DNA from: Pyronema omphalodes
Lineage: Eukaryota; Ascomycota; Pezizomycetes; Pezizales; Pyronemataceae
Direction: 5' to 3'
DNA: 64,000 nucleotides
Assembly (NCBI GenBank): GCA_024516155.1
Contig: JAJJXM010000005.1
Location: 124,001-188,000 of the forward strand
Shown one piece after another: positions 46,430 to 59,830 of the stretch (the stretch's first letter is position 1; each line of letters opens with the position of its first letter). The position numbers were made by a program, and so were the translations under genes. The notes under the pieces are model-generated. The model did no database searches and had not been told where the DNA came from. It worked only from the letters and a program-made list of their open reading frames with translations.

Positions 46430-48325
46430 GCGGACTCAGACAAAGTTGGCTCTGTAGACCAAGAGCAGAGGAGGGGAGTGGAGGGGAGATAATAGATGGC
46501 ATTGAATATAGTGGAGTTATCTAAAGGGTACTTGTGGTGGGCTGGAGTTGGGATAGATTTGGGCATTGAATTGGGGGTAGTTTTGGTGTTACAATATATC
46601 TTGTGATTTTATGCTCAAGTCCCGGTATCGACCTGATGGAACCCCCGCAGCGTGAGCATTTTTCATCAGCCCACATCAGCATTCAGGGCGGTGACAAAAC
46701 ACCCAGCATTCCAAACTCAAAATATGACAAACAAATGCGCGACCAATCAGATAAAAGATTACAGATACATCGATACACGAGCATCAGATACGAGCCAATC
46801 GATAAAACTAAGCTCAAGTTCAAAGTCAATTCATCCAAGTTTATCCGATTTCTCCAACATTTCGAATAACCTATACCCCCCTACAATTCCGTTTGTTATT
46901 TCTCCACAGAATTTGCCATGTCACTTTTATTTCCGACGCACGAGCTTCGCTCCCATCCGTTCTTACCGTGTCCGAATCCCGGGATCCCGAGTAGCCGAGT
47001 AGGTACCGCATCCAACTTCTGCCGATATCTTTAACAATTTCAGACCATCCTATCCTACTAGTTCCCCCGTATATCTTCATTCTAATGTCTGTAGTAGTAA
47101 CAGACGGAAAATGATAAATGACATGTATCGCGAAGTTATCAGAAGTACCAGATCGAGTGACATCATATAATATCACTCAACTCTATAATGCTTATCCAAT
47201 TTCCTGACGATGTAATAAGCTAACAACTCCCATTTTTATTATCAATTTTGCCTTTCTTTGTAAATATAGCTGTATAGAAAAAAACTAAAAGGTATAACAG
47301 CGTTATAAAATGTCCCGAGATATCTAAAATAAGTCATCCATAGATGCATCTATTCAATTACTACTAACGCAAGTGCAATGATGTGCTATGTTTGTTTCGA
47401 TATCCAAAATATCCAGCAGCATGAGAAGAAATAATTCCTACCTGGTGCTTAGTAACTCAGTGCAGATGTGATAAATACTTTATCGCAAATGATGAAATAA
47501 AAACCGACAGTTCCATGTATCTTATCAAAAACACGTATCATATATGTATCACCACATCAAACCGATGCCACCATCACCATCACCATCACCATCACCATCA
47601 CCATCGCCATCACCATCACCATCACCATCACCATCACCATCACCATCACCATCACCACCACCACCGTCACCATCACCACATCCACATCCTCAGCCACAGC
47701 CACAGCCACACATGATCATCCACTTTCAAGCACAAAAACGAAAAACGAAAAAAAAAAAAAAAAAGATTTCTATCCAAATTACTTCGCAAAAGCTAATTAC
47801 CTATAGCATCCAAAAAGCGTCAAAGAAGCCTCAAAGCCTCAAAGAATCAAAGAAAAGCATCAAAGAAACAAAGAAAAAACTAAGTACATTATGTAATTAC
47901 AAAAAAAAAGAAAAGAAAACAAGAACCCAACAAAGCTCCCTATATCCATCAAAAAAAAAAAAAAAGAGAAAGAGATATACCGTAGCAAAACAAAAAAACA
48001 GAAAGGACTGGCAAAGAAAAAAGGTTGCTTTTTTGTCTTGTCTAGGGTCATATGGTGGTACTCTTTTCATTACCTTTCAATCTTTCAATCTTTCAATTTC
48101 TCCAGCCTCAGATATTCGACTTCTTAAACTTCTTGAGCTTCTTGAAATTCGTCATTACTACTCTTCCCTTCGCATGCACATCTCTTGTGATGTCAGTTGT
48201 CAGTTTCCATCTCCATCTTCGTCCCCGTCTTCATCTCCGTCTTCAACACCATCTTCAACGCCATTATCCACAGCTTCTACTGCTTCTTCCACCGCGACAC
48301 TTTGAAGCCTCTCAACCAGCGGTTC
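46430..48325. other. Convergent intergenic region between KGD4 and the ABC transporter
   Basis: This holds the 3' flanks of both genes, AT-rich DNA, a (CAC/CAT)n microsatellite (47568-47690) and several A homopolymers (around 47750, 47900 and 47950). The 253-codon frame starting at 47544 is produced by the microsatellite and A-rich DNA and is not a gene. Confidence 0.6.
47568..47690. repeat. (CACCAT)n microsatellite, about 120 bp
   Basis: A near-perfect run of CACCAT hexamers with a few CACCGT/CGCCAT interruptions, grading into CAC repeats. It would encode poly-His or Ser-Pro runs depending on frame, and no gene context supports translation. Confidence 0.92.
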
Positions 48326-51300
48326 CTATGCGCTCATCCCAAACTTCTTCTCCCACGCCTCCTTGGCAACCTCTCTGAGCTGGTCCATAGTATCACTACT
48401 CTCACACATGCCCCTAAAGATTCCGTCCTCCATCTGGATAAGTTTCCAAGGATGATCAAACTCCTTGACGACTCCCTGATCCAGAACACAAATCTTATCA
48501 TAATCCACAACGGATCTTAATCTATGAGCAATAGTGATCGTAGTGCAGTCCAACTCCCTGATAGTTTCCTGGATCTTGAAATCGGTTTTGTAATCAATCG
48601 CTGCTGTTGCTTCATCCATGATCAAGACCTTGGGGGCACGGAGAAGAGCGCGGGCAAGACAGACGAGTTGCCGTTGACCCTGGGAAAGGTTGTTACCGCT
48701 CTCGGATACAGGAGAGGAGAGGTCGAGGAAGATGTTTTTGTTGACGGTTGAGTCGACTGCGTCACCTGCAACAGGCGCCGCAGGTTCGGGAATCTCCGAG
48801 ATAAGTTGTACACGGCGGAGGGAGGCGAATATTTCCGCGTCAGTGTGGACTCCGAAGGGATCCAAGTTAGATCTAATAGTTCCAGTGAAAAGAGTAGGAT
48901 CCTGAGGAACCATGGTGATGCTTTGTCTAAGATCTCTTAATCCGATAGTAGAAATATCAATGCCATCGATTTCAATCTTTCCGGTTTCGGCTTCCAAGGA
49001 TCGGAACATTGCCAAAGTCAAGGATGACTTTCCGGCTCCTGTTCTGCCTACAATTCCGACCTTTTCGCCAGCAGCAACCGAGAAAGAAACGCCCTTCAAG
49101 ACCAAATCGAGATCGGGTCGGTACCGGGTGGAGTAGTTGGTGAAGGTAACCGAACCTTCCTCGGGCCAGGAGGTCGGGGGTCTGTTATCCGGGATAATCT
49201 CTGGTGCTTCCTGTTCCACCTCAATGTACTCACGAACTCGTTCTACCGAGTTCATATTTTGTTCGTTGATGGCATAAAGCCTGACAACCCAGAGAACATT
49301 ATCAGTAAAAGTGATAGCATAAGTAAGCGACAAACCCGCCAATCCAGCATCAATCTTTCCAACATTTAGTACCACAAAAGCACCAGCGAAAAATGCAACA
49401 AGTGCACCTGCAATATCAACCCTGAAGCCCAACCAGCGGTTACAGGCCCATAGATAAAAGAAGGGACGGTTGTGGTTATCGATCTTGTCGAGGTTGTCAC
49501 GAACGAAACGACGCTCGTCTCCATAGGCTCTGATTGTTGGGATACCTGAGAGAGTTTCGCCAAAGTGCTGGTACAACGGAGAGCGCTGGATGGATTCGAT
49601 ACGCTTCAAGTCTCGGGAAGCACGGAGGTAGAAAACACCGATTAGGACGTAAAGGAAGGTGATAAACAGACCGGCGAATAAGAAGCCGGGAGTGATAATG
49701 GTGATCAGAATTACAATGGCGATGACGGAACCCAGGGAGTGAATCATGCCCTGTGAATGTTAGTAAGCAAACAAGACCAAAACGAGCGAAATTTGGTGAA
49801 GAGCGAGTCAGAAATGATGAGGAAATATTGAAGAAAGAACATACCAGAGCTACCGGTGCAACCTCCTGATCAACCGCCTCCAAATCCTTACTGAATCGGT
49901 TCATAATCCGACCAAGCGGAGTGGAATCGAAAAACCTTCCCTTAGCTCTCATAATGTTATGCAACAACTGATTGTGAATATCTCTCGAAGCTTTCAAAGA
50001 TCCAGCAAAAACAATCACCTCTCTCAAGAAAGAAAGCAAAACGTATGCAAACGACAAAAGCGCATACATCGAAAGATAATACCAGACATTGACTCCGGTG
50101 TTTGAAGCAATGCCAAACTCAGATGAAGGAGCAAGAGTAGGCAAAGCAAAAACGCAGGATCCAGTAGCAGAGCAACCAGTACCAGCAAAAGATGCAGCCC
50201 CAACGCTAGCAGAGTGAATGAAAGAAGTATTCGAAGACGCGGAAGTTTCGTACTGCGCCGCCCATTGACGGATCCATACAGACGTAGCCACGCTTCCTAC
50301 CTGCTGCAACAAGAAAATTCCCACAACGAGCACCCAGTACCACCACGGTCCCATAGCAGCAAGGTACATAGCATAAACCTTCCAAGAAACACTTCCCTCA
50401 GACTTGGTCTCCTCGTTTGACGCTTGCTTCTTTGCATCTTCGGCAGGTTTAGCTACTCCATTGGTAGTTGTTCCATTGGCAGCGGTTCCGTTTCCATTGG
50501 CGTGACCATTGGTTTCTCCATTGGCAGAGGGTTCTTCGGTAGCATCTTCACCAACGAAAGAAGGTACCCGAGAAGGCATTCTAGAATGAGGGCGAGATCG
50601 GTTGGATTTTAATACCTGTTCGTCAACCTCGAGAGCACCGGAATCAACAACTTCGTCAGGGGTTCCTTGGGCCAAGACACGGCCATTGTCCATTACAACA
50701 ACATGTTTAGCAGCCGGCAAACACAAAGCAACGTTGTGAGTAACCAAGATACAAGTCCTTCCCTGCATGAGGGGGCCTGTAATACAGTAGTCGTAGATCC
50801 ATTTAGCCGTGTGAGAATCAACCGCACTCAAACAGTCATCGAGCAACAAATGCTTCGAGTTGGAGTAAAGAGCCCTAGCAAGCGAAATTCTCTGTTTTTG
50901 TCCTCCAGACAAGGAAATTCCCTTCTCTCCGACCTCCGTGGAGTCTCCGTGATCCAAAATCTGAAAGTCGCGCTCAAGAGAACAAGCAATCATTACGGCA
51001 TGGTAACGCTCATTATCGAATGGTGCTGCGAAAAGGATGTTGTTTCGGATGGTGTCATTAACTAACCAAGGCGATTGAGAACAGTAGGCAACGGAGTCGG
51101 TAAGGCCGGTTTGAGGGTCAGGGATTAAGTCTTCGCGCGAGTGTTCACCAGGAAGGTAAACGCTTCCCTTAAGGTGCGTCATTTCACCGAGAAGAGCCAT
51201 TAGGAGGGAGGTTTTGCCGGAACCGGTTGCACCGGCAATAAGGTTAAGTTCTCCGGGGCAAAATTCGACGTTCAAATCTTGAAGTTGGAAGGCGTTGGCG

Positions 51301-53701
51301 GTTCCTTTGGCGATTGCCTGCTGCTTAGAGCCCCAAGTGAAGGAAGCGTCTTTAAATCCAATAACAGGAGCCTCAGGGTCCTCTAGTAAGTCCTTGGAGT
51401 GGCGAAGCTGATGATATTTCTCGGTCTCCTCCTCCCTCAAGAACTCCTCCACACGATCAACGGAAACCTTGGCCTGTAAAACATTCGTAACCATATCTGC
51501 CAACTGATCCAATGGCACACGAAGAACGTTAAAAAGCGATAAGGCTGTAAAAGCCACTGGTGCAGTAAGATCCTTCTTCTCAATGACGGTATAGCAAAGG
51601 AACGACAAGAAGGTGATAACCAATGGCGACCCATACCAAGAGGTTGCAGCTATCGCCCAGAGGATGTAGCGGTTCCTGAGTTGCTTGAGTTCATGGGTAC
51701 GTGTTTCATTGACGACTTGACCGAAGCGCTCTTCCCAGGCAAAGTATTTGATGATGCGGATATTTTGGAGGACTTCGTTAGTTGTGTGGATACGCTTATC
51801 GGTTGCGGCCATAATATCCTTTTGGATAGTGCTGAATTTTGTGGAGATGGTATAGTTCAAGGGAATCAGGATAATCATGATACTAATTCCGGCGATTGAT
51901 GACCACCCAAGAATTTGGTACAACAAAACCACAGCGATAACGACCTGAACAGGAACAGCAGCGACCAAGAAATGAAGGTACGCACAGACTTCCGAAACCT
52001 TAAAGGAATCGACAGCCATCAAGTTAATGATAGCACCGGCGTTTGCCTGTCCTTCATCTTTTTCATCTTCCTTTCCATTGGCATCCTTTTTATCCTTTTT
52101 CTCGGAGTTTGCCAAGTCCTTTTCAGCTCCAGCAGCAGCTTTGCGACGAAGTGCTTTAGCGTAAACTTCTCCAATGATAACAGCTCTGAGGCGAATGCAG
52201 ATTCTGCGACCAATATAAAGAGCCTGTCCATTACCAACAGCAACAATAGATGCGGTGACAAGTAGCATGGTAACAAATAACCAGGGAACATTAGCAGGCG
52301 TTTCTTCGGGGTGGTCAATATATTCCAAAATAACTCTGAGCAACAAAGTCGGAGCGAAGATAAACAATGATGCGAAGGCAGCCCATAAAGCTTGGACGAC
52401 AAGATCGCGCTTAAAATGTTTCACCAGGGTCCAAGCGAGAGAAGCCGTTTTCCTAAATACGGAAACAAATTCCTTGTCAGCCATAAACGAGTCATATCAG
52501 CCGAGGAGCCCGGGGTGGCCGAGATGCCTAGGGAACCGGGGTATTGAGTCATCCCATCACCCCATCTCCAGGCCCCGTCAGTCGTAGAGGGAATACTGAC
52601 TTTGTTTGTCTAAAGTTGGACAAAACCGCCATAGCAACATCATCATTCCTTAACGCCCACACATCCTCCAACTTGAGTGGTGTCCAGTAACCCTGCCAAA
52701 CAATTCCATCCACCCAGCTAAAACTGGCCAAACTAAACAAACTCGCCAAAGGTTCCCTTGACGGCTCCATATCTCCATGTACCTCTTGAACGACAACCGA
52801 GTTACCCCTGCGTACCGAAACTGTAATGATGCACAATAGCCCCACCAGCGCAAACTTGGAAGACATGAAGATTTCCTGTAACCGAGTTTCCGGATGAATC
52901 AATGCACTCCTAAACGGTACCGTAAGACAGATGAAGTTGAATAAGTAGATGAGCGCAGTATGATCCCAGAGATGTCCGAATGTATCCTGCTTCCCAGAAT
53001 GGGAGAGACGAATAACAACCAATCCCAAAGTGTATAACCATGTTGCCAATGGAATTAGAGAAAGCCAGTTTGTTGTACCAGAGAGGACAAATTCCGATAG
53101 GTAAACTCCAATCAATCCGAGCAAGCATAAAATCTCGACAATGACGGCTATTTTTTCAGCCGGGGGCTTGTCGAGCTTTATGGTCATATCCGCAGTGTCG
53201 CGGGTTATGGTTCGGCGTAATGAAAGGTGTTCGGCGAAATCGTCATCTTCATCATCTTCGACGGCGTCGGCAGTCGCATGCGTAGGGAGCTGTTGGTAGC
53301 CGTCTTGTCTCCGTGATGAAATGGCTCGCGAGATACTGATGTAGAGGAGAATTGTTGCGGAGAGACCAGCTATTATTGCTGGGGAGAGAATTTGTAAAAT
53401 ACTGTCAGAGAAGAATTAGCTCGCTGGGTCTATTGAGACTATTAAGTTTGCTGAATCAAATGTTTGCCACTAGAGAATGGAGTATAAAGGCGAGAAAGTA
53501 TGAGGAATGGTAATTAAATGAAACGAGGTCTCGAGGGAATGTGATGTTCCTGGTAAAGAGATCTGAGACAAACTTGCTCAACCTCGATCCATTCAAATCC
53601 CAGTGCCAGTAAAGTAATCAGAAAGGAACGCACTCATTGGTAACACATTTCGTAAAATCGTCTGTCCTCCAATACGGCGGTCGACATTGAGCGAACCCCA
53701 T
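48326..53701 (-). CDS. ABCC (MRP-type) full transporter, Ybt1/bile-acid-permease-like
   Basis: Exons 53701..53634, 53401..52601, 52452..49845 and 49750..48326 give 1633 aa. Layout is TMD0-TMD1-NBD1-TMD2-NBD2. TMD0 (about 23-175) has five hydrophobic segments. TMD1 is about 300-600. NBD1 has Walker A GATGSGKTSLL (about 697), signature LSGGQKQR (about 802) and Walker B LLLDDCLSAVD (about 827). TMD2 is about 985-1290. NBD2 has Walker A GRTGAGKSSL (about 1394), signature LSQGQRQL (about 1512) and Walker B VLIMDEATAAID (about 1535). In NBD1 the catalytic Glu is Asp, as is normal in ABCC proteins, so only NBD2 is expected to hydrolyse ATP well. The long NBD1 loop DYCITGPLMQGRTCILVTHN and an acidic/Lys insert in TMD1 resemble the fungal vacuolar Ybt1/Bpt1 branch. 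Substrate (bile acids, glutathione conjugates, metals) cannot be read from sequence. A low-complexity NG/T-rich linker follows NBD1. The 68-nt first exon is inferred from a GTGCGT donor. Confidence 0.9.
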
Positions 53702-56700
53702 CGTTGGGTTCTTATTATATGTGATCGCTTTATACTGGTTCGATCTCCAGTTGGTTGCAGATGTGGTAGGACACGCGCTCTGCGATTGTTGTAAGGAACA
53801 CGGATGATGTGATTAATAGCTGTAGTTGACGCGGCTCAGGAACGTGAAGCAAGAAAGTCGCGTGGATATTTGATGTGGAATAAGTGGAAGTCTGGAGTCG
53901 CGGCTCGTGGACTTGTGGTTTGTGGGAAATTATCGGTGATGGCGTGTGGCGTAGAGTACGTGCGTAAAGTATAAAGCAGGTTCAGTTTCGCCGTCAAGCT
54001 TGGTGTATGTGGTGATGTAATTAGATAACAAAACTAGATCGCTTCCTTTCTTCTTTCTTCTTTCTTCTGTTTTCTGTTTTCTGTCTTCTTTCCTTCTGTC
54101 CTTCTGCTCTTCGTGTGTAGTTATATGTATGTCGTGTTCGTGACTCGTAGAAGCTTGAATCCACAGACGGATTCTTGGTAAATATTGATATGAGAAGAAG
54201 AAGGGATTTATTTATCTGCTCTGACTGCGACAAATCGATGGCTGGGCAGCTACGAATGTGCTTCGAGAAGTGGATGCACGCTTGCTCGTCAGCCCGGATT
54301 TACGACGCCACGGCTAAGGGAAGACTAGACCGAGATAACGATAAGATCCGCGGGGGTGCGTGAGCAAGCCAGGCAAGCTGAAGCTTGAAGGGTCAGAGAC
54401 TTGGAGTATGTGTGATATGGAAATGAAGCAACACAAAACCCAAACTTGGCAAACAAAAATAAAGTAAGGCGTTTGTTTCAATCTTATGTATAGAGGGGGA
54501 GATTCTATGAAACCAGAGTTAAAGCTAATCTGTTCTGTAAAGTTTGCGGCTATCGACATACCATGAAGCTGACAAACCCAACCCGAGGTGGATCGGGGGA
54601 TAACAATGGAATTTAATATGCCTACATAGCATGGCATACAGGAATTGAATTTGAATATAATGACAGGTATTTGTTTGCTTGACAATCCATATCTTACCAG
54701 TAAATGGGATTGAAGCTTTGATTTTCAACTTCTAGACCGAGCAAGCAATCTAAGGTTATCACCAAGTAAAGCATCACTAAATCTCTTTTCCTTTTCCTTT
54801 CCCTTCCGCTTTCTGCTTCATGTTTTCAGTTCTCAAAGAATTACTTATCTTTCGCTTCATGTTTTTCAGAACAAGAAACTGCATCACTGTCGACCGCTCT
54901 ATGTACAACTAATTTGTTCAACCTAACTCAACCTAGCAACATATCCGAATCAAAACAAAACAACCCCTATCCCTACCTCAGAATCGGAACCAGCGGGAAG
55001 CCGACCAAGCGAGAACTGTCGCCGGTTTCCGAGGGGAGGCACGTGAGACATTGCCGTACTTCGACAGTGTGGTGGCAAGTACATAGTCAGGCATTTTGAG
55101 CTCCCAGAAATCGTAACTTCCTCAAAATTCACAGTGGTAGATAATACCAATCCCATGTTTCGATAGCCATATAACAGTCTTCCAATGGTTGTCAACCACT
55201 TCGCTGTAGTAATATCCACCGAATCCCATTTCACAAACAAGAAAGTATGCCATCCTCTGCAAATTCGAAACTATCGAGATCTCTAGTCGTATCCCTTAAA
55301 CATAGGTGCCTTCTCGTAAAAATTCTAGTCCAAGGCAATTCACTGTGTCGTTCCGGTAGTCTTAGATAATGACAGTCGTTATCCAGCTATTCATCCTCGC
55401 TGATTCAATCGGTGGTGCTCATATAGTAGTCGAAGGGAAAGGTTTCCACTGCCGAGAAAACAGGCTGTAAATTCACCGGGTCAGGTTATGTTTGTTCGAG
55501 GGTTACTGGGTAAGGAGTATAGATATTTCTGTTTAAACGTAAGTTTATCATCGGTCCCTGACACGAATGACGTTCCAATACTAGCTCCAGTAGTATGAAG
55601 GTTATCAAGACCCTGATTGTAAGTTGTTGGGCCATACAGGCAACAGAAAGAATGATTTTTATCTACCAAACCCGTAAACCCTAGATCAGATACTGAAGGC
55701 AATCAAGCAGTTCCAAGATCTGCCTAAGCAATAGTTGGCCCACCTCAAACATGCTGGCCAATGAGACAAGCAAGCTCATTCCGCCATGGAATTGCCGTCA
55801 TTATCCGCTTTGTTCAGCCTTAGGTATGTCCACCCGCTGTTCGTTGTGATTGTTAATAATGCATCGTAGGCCTATCCGTCCCGCATTGTGCCGTGTTTGC
55901 TGCACGCATTTGCGTGCCCCTTGTAGGCGGAACAAGCACCGATGAGAGCAGGCTGATTTGGATTTGATTCGTTGAACTTGTTGGACTTTGATGGACGTCG
56001 TCAAGCTTTGCTGAATATTGTACGGCTGAGCATGAGTGAGCGGAGCAAACGGTTTTTTTTTTGTAACCCGGTGTTCTCGTCCTTTACCATCGTTTGCCGC
56101 CAGTGGCTCGGAGGTGGCGAGGTCTTCGGATATGCTACAGGGCATCAGGAATGTATACGACGGCGATGAAGGACGCCAGAAATGTGCTGAGTCGAAACGG
56201 AGTGAGGGTCGGTATCTTTGAGGGCATCGCCGGTGCGTTGGAGCGTCATGATCAGAAGAAAGAAACCAGCTCCATCTGACAACGGACCACGCCTCAAAAC
56301 GGGAAAACAACGCGTTCTTAGCTCCATCCACGTGACTCTCCCGCTGTTGAGCCTCCTTGCCACACTTGCCACGCCCTCGGTCACCGACTCTTCAATACTT
56401 CGGGACTCAAGCGCGGAACCGAAGAGTTCGTTTGGCACGCGCCGGGCTTTCTTCTGTGGACTCAAGGGCTCAGAGACTCGCCGAATCTTCGTCAAAGGAC
56501 AGCTCCCTCTCACGTGACTCCTACCGCTTTCCTCCATCAGTCTTCCTTGCCTTCGAACCTCACTCCAGCTCCGACACACTTCCACGACTGCCATCGAAAT
56601 CACGTCTACGATCGCTACCACCAGCAACAACACCCTGCGAACCAAGAATTACTTGCTGACTAGAGTGCTACTCTACCGCGATTCTCCTCCCCCGTCTGCT

Positions 56701-57039
56701 TCTCTTCCCTTCTTCCCTCCCATCACGCTCCCACCACCCTCTTCCCTCACACGCAACTCCACGCTTCACGTCCACTTTCTTTGTGACGTGCACGCTTGAC
56801 ACCGGTCGCCTAATCTCTACCAATCGAACATTTTCAATCAACAGCTTCTGCCAACATCGCCTCATTTCACCAACACCGCGACTATTCCCCCCCCTCCCGG
56901 CTCGCGCCTCTCTTCTTGCCTCCCCTCCTGCTTCCCCTCTACTTTCACATCCCTCTCTCCCGTCACCACACGCTTCCCTTTCGCTGTGCTGTAGTCACCG
57001 GCGGTGTCATACCCTGTGTCCCCCTATTCCATTCCTCAC
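53702..57039. other. Long divergent intergenic region between the ABC transporter and BRE1
   Basis: 3.3 kb with no supported gene. Overlapping frames of 166-176 codons at 55801-56645 are in GC-richer promoter-like DNA and have no recognisable product. From 56249 to 57039 the plus strand contains no ATG, consistent with BRE1 promoter/leader. A CT-rich block lies at 56690-56960. Confidence 0.55.
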
Positions 57040-59830
57040 ATGCGAAGCTCGTCTGTTGTCGTTATGGAAGACCGGAAGCGATCAGTGCCTCACGACCCAT
57101 CCGAAGAATCACACCCACCTTACAAGCGACAAGCAATCCAGTCCTCATCAGCTGCCCAGAACAACCACCAAGTGCCTCAAAGCCAAGAAGATGTGATTGT
57201 ATGTGTTTTACCGTTCCCTTTCACCCCCGGTCCACGCGCATAGTATGCGTGTTATCCCAGCCTTGCCATGTCTTGCCGGGACTTGCAAGGTTTACCAGGT
57301 CTGCCGTACCTCTCAAGTCTCGTGGGACACTTCCCCCAAACAACCCGACCTGGTCAGAATGTTAAACATAAAGCAGTACTGACGTATTATCCTCCGCGTT
57401 TAATAGCATTTTCAAAAAGAAGCGATATGGCGCCAGATGCAGGAATATAAGCGAGAGCGGAACATTTTGGAGGCAAGACTTGAAGATCTAGACAAGCGGT
57501 CGGTTTACCACGATGACCACCTCCGGATTGTAGACGCATGGTGGACTCAGGTATGCAATCAATCTCCCCGCACTTACCACCGCCGCCTCGGCCGGTACAA
57601 CGCAAATTGCTAACTGGCTGTTTTGACACTAGCTCCTCGATGAAGTTAGGCTTCTTGCTGGAGTTCCAGATAGCGGGGCCGGTGGTTACCAAAACGGAGG
57701 TAAGAGAGCTTCGGCCGATTATCATGAGCGTTCGTTCGGAGGTGTTAATACCGGAAATATAGCTTCTTCTGAATTTCCGTCATCGCTGCTGTTTGACGAC
57801 GTAGCTAGCTTTGCCGACCACCTCAAAGAAAAGCGCGACCACATTACAAAGTCCCTCAAGGTTCTATTCAAGACCATTAAATCTGGTTCCAACCTCAAAG
57901 AAGAGTCGGAGCGCATTGAGGAAATGCAGGATCGCATCCGGAAATTGCTAGTAAATGAACAGGCAAATAAGGTTGAGATTGCAAGGCTTGAGAAAGAGGT
58001 TGAGAGCGCAAATGCTAGGTTAACAGAGGCTACCGTTAAATACCTTACTGCGGAAAAGAAGGTAGATAGGCTCAAAAGTCAAACACTTGCGAAAATTGAG
58101 CGCCAGGCTATGTTCAATGCAAACGCTGGTGGGGAATCGCAAAAGGATACGAAAATGACGGATGAGGAACAGTCGGCGAAGGATAGGGAAATCAACGCAA
58201 AGATGGCTGAAGGACACTACGCGGATGTGGAACAGGCACGAAAAGAGGCTCAGGCTATCGCAAGTAAACAGAAGGAGGAGATTCAACAATTGCAGGTGGA
58301 TAATGCGCGCTTGTCGGAGCAGGTTACAACGTTCACAATTAAGGTGATGATTGCCGTTTGGATTTTTGCGCTCATAGCTAACAAGTAGAACAGTTTGGAC
58401 GCTTAACTGAAGACGACATTGCCAGCTCTGACGCCTACAAGAATCTCAAGGTTAAACTAGAAGACATTGCAACTCGGTACAACCATATCGAAGCCCTCAA
58501 CAAGGACCTGTCCGACAAAATTCAAAATCTGGAAGGAGAACGAACCAGTTTCAAGGACAAGATATTGGAGGAACAACAAGTTGCATTAAATGAAATGTCA
58601 GCGCAATTAACCAAAACCGAGGCCGATTTGACCAGGATACGACTGGCACGTGACGAGCTACTACAAGACCAATCTGCAAGAAAAGCAAGGGAAGAGGCGA
58701 AGTTTTCAGCAACCAAGGAAATTCAAGAGCTTGCGGAAGCTAGGGCAGCAAAAATTCAGTCATTAGAGTTTGAGGTGGAGAGGTTAAAAGCTGAGATCGA
58801 GAAGGATGCGAAAGAAAGTAATCCAGATTTGGATAAACTTGATTTACCGCAACTACGACAGAAGCATGACACTCTCAGAAAGGAACATAACTTGCTATCA
58901 CAGGAGTTACCGGCGTTGGAACAGGCTTATAAACTTACTTCTGCTTTGGCTAATAAGAAAGTTGCGGATCTGAAGGAGACTGAGGACAAGCTCAAGCGGC
59001 TTTTGGCAGAGGTATGTTAGCGTGCGCTGTTGTGGCGGAATTTTTGACTAATAAAAAATTACAGAAAACCAAGGCTGATTCCAAGTACATCTCCGCGATG
59101 AAGTCCAAGGAAGCACTTCAGATCGAGAACCGCGCCCTCAAGAGCCAGAATTCCAAGAGTACCGAAATTATCACTCAACTCAAGGAAGCGGAGAAGAAGG
59201 TTAAGGATTTAATGGTATGATCATGATTTCTCACTCGTTGATTTCTCTACTAACCATTTTTTTTTAGTCAAGCTTGGAAAAGCAGATCACGGAGATGAAG
59301 AACAATAATCAGACTCTTCTGACCAAGAACAAGGAAATGCAATCTAAGATGACTGAGCAATCTAATACCATTGATAGCTTAAAGTCACAGCTTGAACAAC
59401 TGAGCCAGTCACTCCGGAACAGGGATTCTTCGTTATCGAAGGAAGCTGCGGCGAGAAGAGAGGCGGAGATACAAATCGAGAAGCTTCAAGTGAAGATTGA
59501 TGAGGCGGAAAGAGCGCTGGAAAGTAATAAGCCGGCTGAAAGTGAAAACAGCCAGCTGGAGGCTTTGAGGGTATGTTTTTCTGTCTCCTGTGTTTCCCAT
59601 TTCTGGGGTTTGGAATCAATGAATTTTTTTTTATTGAATACTAATTGGTGCAATAGCAAATCGCACTCTGTGCAGTATGTCGGGGCCGATTCAAAAATAC
59701 GGCCATTAGAACTTGTGGTCATGTCTTCTGTAAGCAATGCGCAGAAGAACGTATCGCTTCAAGATCTAGGAAATGTCCAAACTGTGGAAGAGGTTTCGCC
59801 GCGACGGATCTTATCTCGGTTCATCTGTAA
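57040..59830 (+). CDS. BRE1: E3 ubiquitin ligase Bre1 (histone H2B monoubiquitination)
   Basis: Exons 57040..57198, 57407..57550, 57633..58343, 58394..59011, 59065..59214, 59268..59570 and 59657..59830 give 752 aa. With Rad6, Bre1 monoubiquitinates H2B, a mark needed for H3K4/K79 methylation and elongation. The N-terminus has DRKRSVP..YKRQA, then the conserved IWRQMQEYKRERNILEARLE and KRSVYHDDHLRIVDAWWTQL, which is the Bre1 hallmark. Nearly all the rest is coiled coil (about 150-690). The last exon encodes the C-terminal RING finger: LCAVCRGRFKNTAIRTCGHV, FCKQCAEER, RKCPNCGRGFAATDL. The fourth exon is entered through the third AG after a CTAAC branch site, because the two earlier AGs break the frame. 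The first ATG (57040) is used here; an in-frame ATG at 57064 has better context (GTTATGG) and would remove eight residues. Confidence 0.94.

Noticed and set aside
47544..48305. 253-codon Pro/Ser-then-Lys ORF
   Set aside because: Generated by the CACCAT microsatellite and adjoining A-rich DNA in the 3' flank of the ABC transporter gene; no homology recognised.
52501..52600. A-box-like sequence (GGTGGCCGAGATGCC) inside the second intron of the ABC gene as a tRNA
   Set aside because: No matching B box or cloverleaf follows; it is just a GC-rich part of a 148-nt intron.
55801..56645. Overlapping 166-176-codon minus-strand ORFs
   Set aside because: They lie in the GC-richer divergent promoter area of BRE1, overlap each other, and show no recognisable domain or splice support.
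58344..58383. BRE1 third intron ending at AACAAG or AAGTAG
   Set aside because: Both acceptors shift the coiled-coil frame; the next AG (58392-58393) joins in phase.
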